This document shows, piece by piece, positions 26,370 to 36,788 of a stretch of 38,660 nucleotides of DNA (position 1 is its first letter; the number at the start of each line of letters is the position of its first letter). Location: contig QNCL01000003.1 in the NCBI GenBank assembly GCA_003645805.1, positions 1 to 38,660 on the forward strand. Reading direction: 5' to 3'. The notes beneath the pieces are model-generated. The model was not told the origin of the DNA. It was given only the letters and a program-made list of their open reading frames with translations, and ran no database searches. This stretch comes from Candidatus Omnitrophota bacterium. Its GTDB lineage: Bacteria > Omnitrophota > 4484-213. The position numbers and the translations under genes are program-made.

Positions 26370-27141
26370 CCAAGAGATGGAGAGGCAAGAGTTAGAGAGG
26401 TTTCTAAATCTATATGAGCCAAGGTTGATAGAGATTAAAGATGCAGACAGGGTTATCTTTGTTGGCGATACGCACGGAGATGTGGAGGTGAGCAAGCAGA
26501 TAGTGCGCACTTATCTGAAGGAGAGAAATGTGCTGGTGTTTTTAGGAGATTATGTAGACCGAGGGTCTTTTTCTCGCAGAAATCTTGATTTTCTCCTGAA
26601 GACAAAGATAAACAACCCTTCTTTAATCTACCTCTTGCAGGGAAACCATGAAGGTCACAGGGTTTTAAAACTCTTCCCTGCAGATTTCTGGCAGAGTTTG
26701 GATAGCGAACTATACAACTTCTATGCTTCGCTGGTAGAGAAACTTCCTTTGATGGTAGTGGCGCAGGATATCATTGCTCTTCACGGAGCCTTGCCCAATA
26801 TAAAGAGATTGGAGGAGGTGGAGGAGATAAAGTTAGGGGATGAGAGATGGAAGGAGATAGTATGGGGGGATTTTGTAGAGATGCCCGGAGAGAGGATATC
26901 CTCTGCTTCTCTCTCTGGCAGACCTTTATTTGGTAAAGATTGGTTTTTTCAGATAATGGAGAGATTGGGAAAGAGGGTGTTGATAAGGTCGCATCAGCCT
27001 CATTCTCCCCAGTCTATGTTCAATGACAGATGCTTGACCATCTTTACTTCTTCAGTGTATCTCAGAAGAAAGACAATTGCAATTGCCCACCTAAACAAGC
27101 CCATAATGAGTATCAAGGATCTTGAGGTTAAAGAACTTTAA
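26359..27141 (+). CDS. PPP-type metallophosphatase (calcineurin-like Ser/Thr phosphatase)
   Basis: FVGDTHGD, GDYVDRGSFSR, LQGNHEGHR, ALHGALPN, RSHQP. Confidence 0.88.
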   Translation: MLNNQEMERQELERFLNLYEPRLIEIKDADRVIFVGDTHGDVEVSKQIVRTYLKERNVLVFLGDYVDRGSFSRRNLDFLLKTKINNPSLIYLLQGNHEGHRVLKLFPADFWQSLDSELYNFYASLVEKLPLMVVAQDIIALHGALPNIKRLEEVEEIKLGDERWKEIVWGDFVEMPGERISSASLSGRPLFGKDWFFQIMERLGKRVLIRSHQPHSPQSMFNDRCLTIFTSSVYLRRKTIAIAHLNKPIMSIKDLEVKEL

Positions 27142-27198
27142 GAAAAAGGGATTTATCTCTGCCCCGAGAATTTGTCCTGAAGAAAAAAGGTTAGAGGG

Positions 27199-28386
27199 AT
27201 GCAGTTTTTACTTGCCGAAGGAGGGAGGATCAGAAAGGAGACAGAGGAGGAGGTTGTTTTGCGAGGAGTGAATTTAGGTGGTTGGCTGATGATGGAGGGG
27301 TATATCTTAGGAGGAAGGAATATCCCGGAGAAGGAGTTTAAAAGAGACTTTGCCAGGAGGTTAGGAAGGGAGGAGTTAAGGAGATTTGAGAGAGATTTTT
27401 ACAGTAATTTTATTCGCAAGGAAGATATCAGAAGGTTGAAGAGTATGGGAGTAAATTGTTTGCGTCTCCCTTTCAACTTTCGCTTGCTTAAGAAATATGG
27501 TTTTTATTATCTGGATAGGTTGATTGCCTGGTGCAAGGAATTTAGACTCTATCTCATCCTGGATTTGCATTCTGCTCCTGGAGGCCAGAATGCAGATTGG
27601 CATTCAGATACTCAAGGAGAATCTTTGCTCTGGAGAAGGGAGGAGTATCAAAAGCAAACTCTTTCTCTTTGGCATTCCCTTGCTAAACATTACTCTAATG
27701 AACCCATAATTGCAGGCTATGATCTGCTCAACGAGCCCGTAGCGAGAGATATTTACTCTCTTCGGCAACTGAAAAGACTTTATCAAAGGTTGATAGAGAC
27801 AATCCGAGAGGTAGACAAAAGACACATTATCTTCTTAGAAGGAAATCTTTGGGCTCAGGAAATAGACTTTTTGCAGGAGTTGGAGAAGAGCAATATTGTC
27901 TGGAGTATTCATTTCTACCAACCCTTAGATTTCACTTTTAATTTCAGACCTCACCTGCTCTATCCAGGAGAGATAGATGGAGAGTATTGGGATAAGAAAA
28001 GAATCAGAGATTATCTAACCCTCTATTACAGAAAAGCGAAGGAGTGCAAGGTGCCTATCTATGTGGGAGAGTTTGGAGTAAACTATCGCTGGGGATGCAG
28101 AGGAGAACTGAGGTATTTGAAGGAGAGTATAGAGGTCTTTGAAGAATTTGGTTTTCACTGGACTTACTGGACATATAAAGCAGTCGCTAACAAGGTTTAT
28201 CCGGATGGGCTTTATCAATATACAGAAAACCCAGAATGGGTAAGACGCGAGGGAGTAGACCAGGGATGGGAGAGTTTTGCTTCTTTATGGAAAAGAAACA
28301 GAAAAAAGATAATCTCTTCCTGGCGCACAGAGAGTTTTAGAGAGGAGGAGCAGTTGATAGAAATTCTCCAAAGATTTCTCCGCTGA
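27199..28386 (+). CDS. Glycoside hydrolase family 5 (cellulase/exoglucanase-like)
   Basis: RGVNLGGWLMMEGYI, LDLHSAPGGQN, YDLLNEPVA (acid/base), VGEFGVNYRW (nucleophile), WTYWTYKA; no N-terminal signal peptide visible. Confidence 0.87.
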   Translation: MQFLLAEGGRIRKETEEEVVLRGVNLGGWLMMEGYILGGRNIPEKEFKRDFARRLGREELRRFERDFYSNFIRKEDIRRLKSMGVNCLRLPFNFRLLKKYGFYYLDRLIAWCKEFRLYLILDLHSAPGGQNADWHSDTQGESLLWRREEYQKQTLSLWHSLAKHYSNEPIIAGYDLLNEPVARDIYSLRQLKRLYQRLIETIREVDKRHIIFLEGNLWAQEIDFLQELEKSNIVWSIHFYQPLDFTFNFRPHLLYPGEIDGEYWDKKRIRDYLTLYYRKAKECKVPIYVGEFGVNYRWGCRGELRYLKESIEVFEEFGFHWTYWTYKAVANKVYPDGLYQYTENPEWVRREGVDQGWESFASLWKRNRKKIISSWRTESFREEEQLIEILQRFLR

Positions 28387-28471
28387 TGTTTTGCCCGCGG
28401 GAGACTGGGAAGAGGAAAGAAACATCTTTGAAGGAAGTAAGAATTCTTTTCAGGTTTTGGCAGGAGAGAAA

Positions 28472-29203
28472 ATGAACTCTTCCTCTAATAGTGTATCCAA
28501 TAGACTCATTGTGAGTTTGGATGTAGATAATCTGAAGAAAGCACAGAGGTTGGTAGAAGAAGTTTCTCCTTGGGTGCGCGTATTTAAGGTAGGTTATAGA
28601 TTATTTACCCGGGCAGGAAGGGAGATTGTTGAGTTTATTCAACACAAAGGAGCAGAGGTATTTTTAGATTTAAAGTTTTATGATATTCCTCATACAGTAA
28701 GAGAGTGTGCCCGTTCTTTGGTGCATCTTAAAGTATCTATGTTTGATGTGCATACTATGGGAGGCTTTCGGATGATGCAAGAAACAGTAGAAGTCTGCGT
28801 AAAGGAGGCAAGAAGGTTGAAGGTTAGAAAACCGCTCATTTTAGGGGTAACCTTACTCACCAGTTTTGATTCAAGGATGTTGAAAGAGATAGGGATAGAG
28901 AAGGGTATAGAGGAGTATACGCTTTATTTAGCAAGATTGGCGAAAAAAGCAGGCTTGGATGGAGTAATCGCCTCGGCTCGGGAGATAGAGATTTTACGCA
29001 ATGAATTGGGAAAGGAGTTTCTGATAATTACTCCAGGAATACGGCTTTTAGATAAAATAAAAGAAGATGATCAAAAACGAACATCAAACCCGAGAGAAGC
29101 AATAAAAAAAGGAGCAGACTATATTGTGATAGGCAGACCCATCATCAATAGCAGTTCGCCTCAGGAGATGGTAAGGAGGATAGTGGAGGAGATAGGAGAG
29201 TGA
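28472..29203 (+). CDS. pyrF: Orotidine 5'-phosphate decarboxylase
   Basis: LIVSLDVDNLKKAQRLV, FLDLKFYDIPHTV, ITPGIRLL, DYIVIGRPI; start set at ATG 28472. Confidence 0.93.
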   Translation: MNSSSNSVSNRLIVSLDVDNLKKAQRLVEEVSPWVRVFKVGYRLFTRAGREIVEFIQHKGAEVFLDLKFYDIPHTVRECARSLVHLKVSMFDVHTMGGFRMMQETVEVCVKEARRLKVRKPLILGVTLLTSFDSRMLKEIGIEKGIEEYTLYLARLAKKAGLDGVIASAREIEILRNELGKEFLIITPGIRLLDKIKEDDQKRTSNPREAIKKGADYIVIGRPIINSSSPQEMVRRIVEEIGE

Positions 29204-29781
29204 AGGAGAGAGAAGTTATAGAGATATTTGAAAGATGCGGTGCTCTCTTGAAAGGCCACTTTAAACTTTCTTCAGGTTTGCACAGTGCGCAATACCTTCA
29301 ATCTGCTTTAGTTCTTCAATATCCTTCCTATGCTTGTTTGTTAGGTAAAGAGATCGCCGGGAGATTTGCAGATAGGAAGATAGAGGTAGTAGTTGCTCCA
29401 GCCTTGGGAGGGATAATCATCGCTTATGAGACTGCTCGTTTTCTCAATGCTCGCGCCTTATTTGCAGAGCGAGAAGAGACAAAGATGGGTTTGCGAAGAG
29501 GTTTTGATATCAAGGAGGGAGAGAGAGTATTGATAGTGGAGGATGTGATTACTACCGGAGGGTCAGTAAAGGAGTTGGTGGATTTAATAGAGGAGAAAGG
29601 GGGAGAGGTGGAGGGAGTAGGAGCAATTGTGGATCGGAGTGGAGGAGAAGCGTTTAAGGAGAAAGAAAGTATCTATTTTCAGGCTCTGGTGTGTTTGAAG
29701 ATAGACTGTTTCCCTCCTTCATCTTGTCCTTTATGCAGGAAAGGTATTCCTTTGGTTAAACCAGGGAGCAGGAAGGAATAG
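29200..29781 (+). CDS. pyrE: Orotate phosphoribosyltransferase
   Basis: GHFKLSSGLHSAQYLQSALVLQYP, VVAPALGGIIIAYETARFL, VLIVEDVITTGGSVKELVDLI. Confidence 0.95.
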   Translation: MKEREVIEIFERCGALLKGHFKLSSGLHSAQYLQSALVLQYPSYACLLGKEIAGRFADRKIEVVVAPALGGIIIAYETARFLNARALFAEREETKMGLRRGFDIKEGERVLIVEDVITTGGSVKELVDLIEEKGGEVEGVGAIVDRSGGEAFKEKESIYFQALVCLKIDCFPPSSCPLCRKGIPLVKPGSRKE

Positions 29782-29800
29782 AGGATTAGACCTCTTTTTT
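29780..29800 (+). terminator. Weak candidate intrinsic terminator after pyrE
   Basis: AGAGG-ATTAGA-CCTCT hairpin running into TTTTTT. Confidence 0.35.
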
Positions 29801-29848
29801 GGAAGTTCTAAATAAGAGTTTTTTATAAACCAGGTGCAAGGAGGAGTG

Positions 29849-31522
29849 ATGCGTTCCGATCAAATGAAAAAGGGTATAGAGAGAGCGCCTCATCGCTGTT
29901 TATTTAAAGCAATGGGCTATACAGATGAGGAGTTGGCAAAGCCAATCATTGGGGTGGTGAATTCCGCCAGTGAACTTATCCCCGGGCATATCCATTTAGA
30001 CAGAATCGCACAAGCGGTAAAAGAGGGAGTGCGTATGGCTGGAGGCACTCCAATGGAGTTTCCCGCAATTGGTATCTGTGATGGAATAGCAATGAATCAT
30101 TTAGGAATGAAGTATTCTTTGCCTTCCCGTGAGTTGATTGCTGACTCCATCGAGATAATGGCAAAAGCCTACCCTTTTGATGGTTTGGTTCTCATTCCCA
30201 ATTGCGATAAGATTGTTCCGGCAATGCTAATGGCTGCTTTGCGTGTAAATATTCCCGCGATTCTGATCAGCGGTGGACCAATGCTTGCCGGGTATCTGAA
30301 GGGTCAGAGTATAGATCTAATCTCTGTATTTGAAGGGGTAGGGAAGACTGCGGTTAATAAACTTAGCCTGGAAGACCTAAAGATGCTGGAGGAGGAAGCC
30401 TGCCCCACCTGTGGTTGTTGCGCAGGGATGTTCACTGCTAATTCTATGAATTGTTTAACAGAAGCTCTAGGGATGGCTCTGCCCGGTAACGGCACTATCT
30501 CTGCAGTTAGTGCAAAGAGGATAAGGTTGGCAAAAAAGAGTGGAATGCAGATAATGGAGTTGGTGAGGAAAGAGATAAAACCGCGGCAGATTGTCACTCC
30601 CGAGGCTTTTGAGAATGCATTAGCAGTAGAGATGGCTTTAGGAAGTTCTACTAACACCGTTTTGCATCTACCCGCTATTGCTCGCGAAGCAGGGATTGAG
30701 TTGAATCTGGAGATATTTGACAGAATAAGCAAAAGAACACCTAATCTTTGCCACCTTTCTCCTGCGGGTAGGTATCATCTGGAAGATTTAGAGCGTGCGG
30801 GTGGAATCTTAGCAGTGATGTCCGAGTTAGATAAGAAAGGGTTGATTCATAAGAATCTACTCACTGTGAGCGGAAAAAAGGTAGGAGAGAATATAAGAAA
30901 TAAGAGGATTTTGGATGAGGAGGTAATTCGTCCCTTAAACAGGGCTTATAGCAAGGAAGGAGGAATTGCCATCCTTAAAGGAAACCTGGCTCCTGAGGGA
31001 GCAGTGGTGAAGCAATCCGCAGTAGATAAGAAAATGCTTATCCATCAAGGGAAAGCAAGGGTGTTTGATAGTGAGAATGAGGCGATGCAGGCAATTATCA
31101 ATAAAGAGATCAAGAAAGGAGATGTGGTGGTTATTCGCTATGAGGGCCCTAAAGGAGGACCGGGAATGCAGGAGATGCTTTCCCCTACATCGGCTATTGT
31201 GGGAGTTGGTTTGGACAAGGATGTGGCTTTGCTCACTGATGGCAGATTCTCTGGAGGGACACGGGGAGCCGCTATTGGTCATATCTCTCCTGAAGCGGCT
31301 GAGGGTGGCCCAATTGCTATAGTAGAGGATGGAGATGTTATTGAGATTGATATTCCCGGGAGGCAACTAAATATAAGACTCTCTCAAGAGGAGATAGAAT
31401 CTCGCTTGGCGAGGTGGAAACCTCCCGCCCTCAAGATAAAAGATGGCTATCTCTTTCGCTATGCTCAACAGGTAAGTTCAGCAGCAGAAGGAGCAGTATT
31501 TAAGCAAAACTTTTCAAGGTGA
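29849..31522 (+). CDS. ilvD: Dihydroxy-acid dehydratase
   Basis: [90 protein letters not shown] 29849 after AGGAGG. Confidence 0.96.
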   Translation: MRSDQMKKGIERAPHRCLFKAMGYTDEELAKPIIGVVNSASELIPGHIHLDRIAQAVKEGVRMAGGTPMEFPAIGICDGIAMNHLGMKYSLPSRELIADSIEIMAKAYPFDGLVLIPNCDKIVPAMLMAALRVNIPAILISGGPMLAGYLKGQSIDLISVFEGVGKTAVNKLSLEDLKMLEEEACPTCGCCAGMFTANSMNCLTEALGMALPGNGTISAVSAKRIRLAKKSGMQIMELVRKEIKPRQIVTPEAFENALAVEMALGSSTNTVLHLPAIAREAGIELNLEIFDRISKRTPNLCHLSPAGRYHLEDLERAGGILAVMSELDKKGLIHKNLLTVSGKKVGENIRNKRILDEEVIRPLNRAYSKEGGIAILKGNLAPEGAVVKQSAVDKKMLIHQGKARVFDSENEAMQAIINKEIKKGDVVVIRYEGPKGGPGMQEMLSPTSAIVGVGLDKDVALLTDGRFSGGTRGAAIGHISPEAAEGGPIAIVEDGDVIEIDIPGRQLNIRLSQEEIESRLARWKPPALKIKDGYLFRYAQQVSSAAEGAVFKQNFSR

Positions 31523-31590
31523 TTTGAAGGAGGTGTTTGAGAGAGATTTTCCTCCTGTATGCGTATCGTTTTTGCTTTTAGGGACTGGCA

Positions 31591-32547
31591 ATGAAAGAAC
31601 TTAAAGATATCCGTAAGATTCTCCTGATCACTCTCACCAATATTGGAGATGCTGTGCTTACTCTTCCTGTTGCTCTGGTGCTGAAGGAGAAGTTTCCTTC
31701 TGCATATCTTGATGTGCTTCTGGGCCCTAAGCCTTATGAGTTATTTAGAAACATTCCCTATTTTTCCAAAGTAATCCCCTATGATAAAAGAATGCCTTGC
31801 TTTAGAAAGATTAGGTTGATCTTGAAATTAAGAAGAGAGAGATATGACCTGGTAGTTGACCTCCGACATAGCCTTTTCCCTCTTTTTCTTAAACCCAGAT
31901 ATTCTACTCCTTTATTGTTCAAGGTTTCCAAAGAGATCAAGCATAAGCAAGATTTCCATCTTTATAAGTTAAAACTTGCAGGGGTGGACTTTGTGGGTTT
32001 CTCCTCAGATAATCCCTTTGGAATCAATTTCAATGAAGGAAGGAAGATAGACGATCTGCTCATAAGCAAGGGTATATATTCTGAGGATAAGTTGATTGTT
32101 CTGGCTCCCTCTGCCCGTGATAGAAGAAAAAGATGGGGAGCGCAAAACTTTGCCAGATTGTCTGATGCACTCTCACGGGAAGGTAAGGTGGTTTTGGTAG
32201 GGAGTAAGGAGGATAAAGAAGTTATTGAGGAGGTGCTTTTTTTCAGCAAAAGCAAACCTTTGCGCTTAGATGGAGAGTTAGACTTAAGAGATTTGGTGGT
32301 GCTTTTGAAGCGAGCAGACCTTTTTATTGGCAATGACAGCGCCCCAATGCAGATAGCCTCTTTATTGGGTATCCCTACTATTGGAATCTTTGGTCCTACC
32401 GAGGTAGAGAAATACAAACCTTTAGGAGACAGGAGTAGGGCAATAAGAAAAGGTAGATCTGTAGACTTAGTGCTTCCTGAGGAGGTGCTGAAGTTAGCAA
32501 AGGAGTTGATAAGAGATGAACAGGAGAAGATTGATAGAACTAATTAG
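31591..32547 (+). CDS. Glycosyltransferase family 9 (LPS heptosyltransferase)
   Basis: ILLITLTNIGDAVLTLPVALVLKEKFP, FIGNDSAPMQIASLLGIPTIGIFGPTEVEKYKPLG. Confidence 0.9.
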   Translation: MKELKDIRKILLITLTNIGDAVLTLPVALVLKEKFPSAYLDVLLGPKPYELFRNIPYFSKVIPYDKRMPCFRKIRLILKLRRERYDLVVDLRHSLFPLFLKPRYSTPLLFKVSKEIKHKQDFHLYKLKLAGVDFVGFSSDNPFGINFNEGRKIDDLLISKGIYSEDKLIVLAPSARDRRKRWGAQNFARLSDALSREGKVVLVGSKEDKEVIEEVLFFSKSKPLRLDGELDLRDLVVLLKRADLFIGNDSAPMQIASLLGIPTIGIFGPTEVEKYKPLGDRSRAIRKGRSVDLVLPEEVLKLAKELIRDEQEKIDRTN

Positions 32548-33502
32548 AAGGTTTAAGCAAGCAAGAATCTTGGTAATCGGTGATTTTATCCTTGACCAAT
32601 TTATCTGGGGAGATGTCTCGCGTATTTCACCTGAGGCACCTATTCCTGTAGTGTTTGTACACAAAAAGACATTTATGTTGGGTGGAGCCCTTAATGTGGT
32701 AAGTAATATTTACTCCTTGGGAGGAAAAGTCTATGCCTGTGGAGTAGTGGGAAAGGATGCAGGAGCAAGGATATTGCTTAACGAGTTGAGAAAGAAAGGG
32801 ATTGAGACAGAGGGAGTGATTATAGACAAAAATAGACCCACTACTCTTAAAACTCGAATAATCGCCAGACACCAGCAGGTAGTGAGGGTAGATGAGGAGA
32901 AAATTGCTCCTCTTTCCTCAGATGACTTTTCTCAATTTTTAGACTACCTTAAAAGGAAGATAACAGAAGTAGACCTCATCTTGATAGAGGATTATGGCAA
33001 AGGAGTAATTACTGCCGAACTTCTGGAGGAGATTGGAAGGTTAAATAAGGTTTATAATAGGATGATTACTGTCGATCCTAAAGAGGAACACTTTTCTTAT
33101 TATAAAGGGGTAAACGCAATTACTCCTAACTACCAGGAAGCCTTAAAAGCCGTGCAGAGTTTATGCCCGGGAAAGACAAGAATAGAGAAGGTGGAGGATA
33201 TAGGAAAGAAATTACTACAGAAACTTAGATGCAAAGCAGTGCTGATTACTTTGGGAGAGAAAGGGATGTGCTTATTTGAGAAGAGCAAAGTTATCCATAT
33301 TCCTACCATTGCCCAGGAGGTGTTTGATGTTTCTGGAGCAGGAGATACAGTAATAGCCACTTTCTCTTTGGCTCTATGTGCAGGAGCAACAATGAAGGAA
33401 GCCGCATATCTCTCTAATTATGCTGCTGGAATTGTAGTAGGGAAGGTGGGGATTTCAGCAGTGAGTTCTGAGGAACTAAGAAGGAAGATAGAGGAATTAT
33501 GA
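32516..33502 (+). CDS. PfkB-type D-glycero-beta-D-manno-heptose-7-phosphate kinase (HldE/RfaE N-terminal-domain type, stand-alone)
   Basis: ILVIGDFILDQFIWGDVSRISPEAPIPVVFV, GGALNVVSNI, DVSGAGDTVIATFSLAL; no cytidylyltransferase domain. Confidence 0.88.
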   Translation: MNRRRLIELIRRFKQARILVIGDFILDQFIWGDVSRISPEAPIPVVFVHKKTFMLGGALNVVSNIYSLGGKVYACGVVGKDAGARILLNELRKKGIETEGVIIDKNRPTTLKTRIIARHQQVVRVDEEKIAPLSSDDFSQFLDYLKRKITEVDLILIEDYGKGVITAELLEEIGRLNKVYNRMITVDPKEEHFSYYKGVNAITPNYQEALKAVQSLCPGKTRIEKVEDIGKKLLQKLRCKAVLITLGEKGMCLFEKSKVIHIPTIAQEVFDVSGAGDTVIATFSLALCAGATMKEAAYLSNYAAGIVVGKVGISAVSSEELRRKIEEL

Positions 33503-34251
33503 AGGCTATCGGTATAATTCCTGCTCGTTTATCTTCAACAAGGCTTCCAGAAAAGCCATTAGTAGATATTTTAGGTAAGCCTCTAATTCAATGGACTTAT
33601 GAGCAGGCAAAGAAAGCAGACTCTTTAGAGGATGTGGTAGTGGCTACTGATGAGCAAAGGATACTGGAGGTAGTAGAGGGATTTGGAGGAAAAGCCGTGC
33701 TTACCTCAAGAAAGCCTATAAGTGGAACCGAGAGGGTAGCAGAAGCCACTTTTTCTTTGGAATTAGAAGCAGAGATAATCGTAAATATCCAGGTAGATGA
33801 ACCTTTACTTGACCCTTTCTCTATTGACAAGTTAATCAGAGTGTTTTATAATTATAATAATAAGATTGAGGTAGCCACCCTTATTTATCCTATCCAGAGG
33901 AAGGAGGAATTAGAGGACCCGAATATAGTAAAGGTAGTAGTTGATAAAGATAACTTTGCCCTTTACTTCTCACGCTCCTCGATTCCCTATTCTTTTTCCA
34001 GACAGGAGGTTGTTTCTTATTCTTATAAGCATATCGGAGTTTATGCCTACAGGCGAGATTTTTTGTCCCTATTTGTTCACCTTCCTTCTTTTGAATTAGA
34101 AAAAAAAGAGAGATTGGAACAGTTGCGTGTGCTGGAGAATGGTTATCGGATAAAGACAGTGTTTTCCCAGAATGACTCAATAAGTGTAGATACGCAAGAG
34201 GATTTGAACAGGGTAAGGGATTTTTTGCTAAAAAAAGCAGATAAAAAATAG
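33499..34251 (+). CDS. kdsB: 3-deoxy-manno-octulosonate cytidylyltransferase
   Basis: IGIIPARLSSTRLPEKPLVDILGKPLIQWTYE, VATDEQRI, VNIQVDEPLLDP. Confidence 0.94.
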   Translation: MKAIGIIPARLSSTRLPEKPLVDILGKPLIQWTYEQAKKADSLEDVVVATDEQRILEVVEGFGGKAVLTSRKPISGTERVAEATFSLELEAEIIVNIQVDEPLLDPFSIDKLIRVFYNYNNKIEVATLIYPIQRKEELEDPNIVKVVVDKDNFALYFSRSSIPYSFSRQEVVSYSYKHIGVYAYRRDFLSLFVHLPSFELEKKERLEQLRVLENGYRIKTVFSQNDSISVDTQEDLNRVRDFLLKKADKK

Positions 34252-34334
34252 ATTTGCATTTACAGATTGAATAATTAAGCAGGAGGTTATGCTTAGCAAG
34301 TAAAGGCGAGCAAAATTAAGGAGGTGCATCAGAG

Positions 34335-36254
34335 ATGAGCAAGGTAATCGGAATTGACTTGGGAACTACAAATTCCTGTGTAGCAATCTTAGAAGGAGGT
34401 AAGCCGGTGGTGATTCCTAATGCTGAAGGTTCGCGCACTACTCCTTCTGTAGTTGCTTTTACCAAAACAGGAGAGATATTGGTTGGACAGGTAGCAAAGA
34501 GACAGGCAATTACCAACTCAGAGAATACCATCTTCTCTATCAAGAGATTTATGGGACGAAGGCATAATGAGGTGGAGGAAGAAGAGAAACTTGTACCTTA
34601 TAAGGTGATAGCAGATAGCAAAGGTAATGTAAAGGTAAAGGTGCGAGAGAAGGAGTATACTCCTCCTCAAATTTCCGCTTTTATCCTGCAGAAGATGAAG
34701 GAAACCGCAGAGAACTATTTAGGAGAGAAGGTAAAACGAGCGGTGATTACTGTTCCTGCTTATTTTAATGATAGCCAGCGTCAAGCAACCAAGGATGCAG
34801 GAGAGATTGCCGGATTGGAGGTGTTAAGGATTATCAATGAGCCTACGGCTGCTTCTTTAGCCTACGGACTGGATAAGAAGAGAAACGAGAAGATAGCAGT
34901 CTTTGATTTAGGAGGAGGAACATTTGATATCTCTATCCTTGAGATTGGAGAGGGAGTTTTTGAGGTAAAAGCCACCAATGGAGATACGCACTTAGGAGGA
35001 GATAATTTTGACCAACGGATTATCGATTGGTTAGCCGAGGAGTTTAAGAAGCAAGAGGGAATAGACTTGAGAGAAGATAGGATGGCTTTGCAAAGGTTGA
35101 AAGAGGCAGCAGAAAAGGCAAAGTGTGAACTTTCCACTACTCTTCAGACCGAGATAAATCTTCCTTTTATCACTGCAGATAGCAGTGGACCCAAGCATTT
35201 AAGCGTTACTCTGACTCGAGCAAAACTGGAACAGTTGGTTGCCGACCTAATTGAGAGAACCGTAGAACCTTGCAAGCAGGCGTTAACTGATGCCGGGCTT
35301 TCTGCTGAGGATATTGATGAGGTTGTTTTGGTAGGAGGGCAGACAAGGATGCCCGCAGTGCAGGAATTGGTAAAGAGACTATTCCATAAAGAACCACACA
35401 AAGGAGTTAACCCTGACGAGGTGGTTGCCGTAGGAGCAGCAATTCAGGGAGGAGTGCTTGCAGGAGATGCGGGAGTAAAGGATGTACTCTTGCTTGATGT
35501 TACCCCTCTTTCCTTAGGAATAGAGACATTAGGAGGAGTATTTACTAAACTGATAGAGAGGAATACCACCATTCCCACCAGAAAGACTCAGATATTTTCT
35601 ACTGCTGCTGATAATCAAACTGCGGTGTCTATCCATGTTCTGCAGGGAGAAAGACCGATGGCTGCAGATAATCGCACCTTGGGCAGGTTTGATTTGGTAG
35701 GTATTCCTCCTGCTCCGCGTGGGGTTCCTCAGATTGAGGTATGTTTTGATATTGATGCTAATGGAATTCTCCATGTTTCCGCAAAGGACTTGGGGACAGG
35801 CAAAGAGCAGAAGATAAGAATAGAGTCCTCCAGCGGGTTATCCAAAGAGGAAATAGAAAGAATGAAGAAGGAGGCAGAGGCACACGCAAAGGAGGACGAG
35901 AAGAAGAAAGAACTCATTGAGGCAAGGAACCGGTTAGATAGTCTTATTTACTCTGCGGAGAAGTCTCTGAAGGAAGCAGGAGATAAACTCTCTCCACAGG
36001 AGAGGGAAAGAGTGGAGAAGGCTATCAAAAAAGGAAAGGAGGAGTTTAATAGTGATGACATCAACAGGATAAATAAAGCGATAGAGGAGATTACTCAAGC
36101 CTCGCATAAATTAGCCGAGGAGTTATATAAGAAAACTACTACTCAGCAGTCTACCCAGACAGGAAGTAAGCAAAGCGGAGGAGAAAAAAAGGATAATGTG
36201 GTAGATGCAGAGGTGGTAGATGAGGAGAAAGATAAAGGGGGTGATAAGAAATGA
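34335..36254 (+). CDS. dnaK: Molecular chaperone DnaK (Hsp70)
   Basis: [56 protein letters not shown]. Confidence 0.98.
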   Translation: MSKVIGIDLGTTNSCVAILEGGKPVVIPNAEGSRTTPSVVAFTKTGEILVGQVAKRQAITNSENTIFSIKRFMGRRHNEVEEEEKLVPYKVIADSKGNVKVKVREKEYTPPQISAFILQKMKETAENYLGEKVKRAVITVPAYFNDSQRQATKDAGEIAGLEVLRIINEPTAASLAYGLDKKRNEKIAVFDLGGGTFDISILEIGEGVFEVKATNGDTHLGGDNFDQRIIDWLAEEFKKQEGIDLREDRMALQRLKEAAEKAKCELSTTLQTEINLPFITADSSGPKHLSVTLTRAKLEQLVADLIERTVEPCKQALTDAGLSAEDIDEVVLVGGQTRMPAVQELVKRLFHKEPHKGVNPDEVVAVGAAIQGGVLAGDAGVKDVLLLDVTPLSLGIETLGGVFTKLIERNTTIPTRKTQIFSTAADNQTAVSIHVLQGERPMAADNRTLGRFDLVGIPPAPRGVPQIEVCFDIDANGILHVSAKDLGTGKEQKIRIESSSGLSKEEIERMKKEAEAHAKEDEKKKELIEARNRLDSLIYSAEKSLKEAGDKLSPQERERVEKAIKKGKEEFNSDDINRINKAIEEITQASHKLAEELYKKTTTQQSTQTGSKQSGGEKKDNVVDAEVVDEEKDKGGDKK

Positions 36255-36775
36255 GAAGGCGGGAGGAGGTGCAGGAAGAGAGATTTTTAGATATTACTGC
36301 CAATATGGAAGGAAATCTTTCTTTTAATGATCCAGTAAACTTGCGAATTAGTGGAAGGTTTGAAGGGACTCTGGATACAAAAGGAAAATTGGTTATTGGA
36401 GAAAAAGCAGAGGTTAAGGCAGAGATTGAGGGAGAGGAGATTATTGTAGGAGGAAAGATAGAAGGAGATGTGAAGGCGAGTAAAAAGATAGAGATTCTTT
36501 CCACAGGGCAGATTAAAGGTGATGTGCAGACCCCTGTATTCTGCATTCGCGAGGGAGGAATCCTGCAAGGTAGGTGTCAAATGCTCTTTGATTTCTCTGA
36601 GAAGGAGATGATGGGACTGAGAGAGGTAGCAGAGTATCTGGAGTTGGATCCAAAGGTGGTAGAAAAATGGGCAGAGAGCAAGAGAATTCCAGGAGTGAAG
36701 AAGGGTAGTGAATGGGTGTTTGAGAAGGAAGAGATAGATAAGTGGGTAAGCAGGGAGAGAGCAGGGGAGATATAG
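36251..36775 (+). CDS. Bactofilin fused to a C-terminal excisionase/MerR-type HTH domain
   Basis: Bactofilin-like beta repeats ([63 protein letters not shown]), then [54 protein letters not shown] overlap with dnaK. Confidence 0.88.
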   Translation: MRRREEVQEERFLDITANMEGNLSFNDPVNLRISGRFEGTLDTKGKLVIGEKAEVKAEIEGEEIIVGGKIEGDVKASKKIEILSTGQIKGDVQTPVFCIREGGILQGRCQMLFDFSEKEMMGLREVAEYLELDPKVVEKWAESKRIPGVKKGSEWVFEKEEIDKWVSRERAGEI

Positions 36776-36788
36776 AGATAGAAGCAAG

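Noticed and set aside
34252-34334. CIRCE (HrcA) operator upstream of dnaK
   Set aside because: TTAGCAAGTAAAGGCGAGCAAA resembles it only loosely; it lacks the 9-bp arms TTAGCACTC/GAGTGCTAA.
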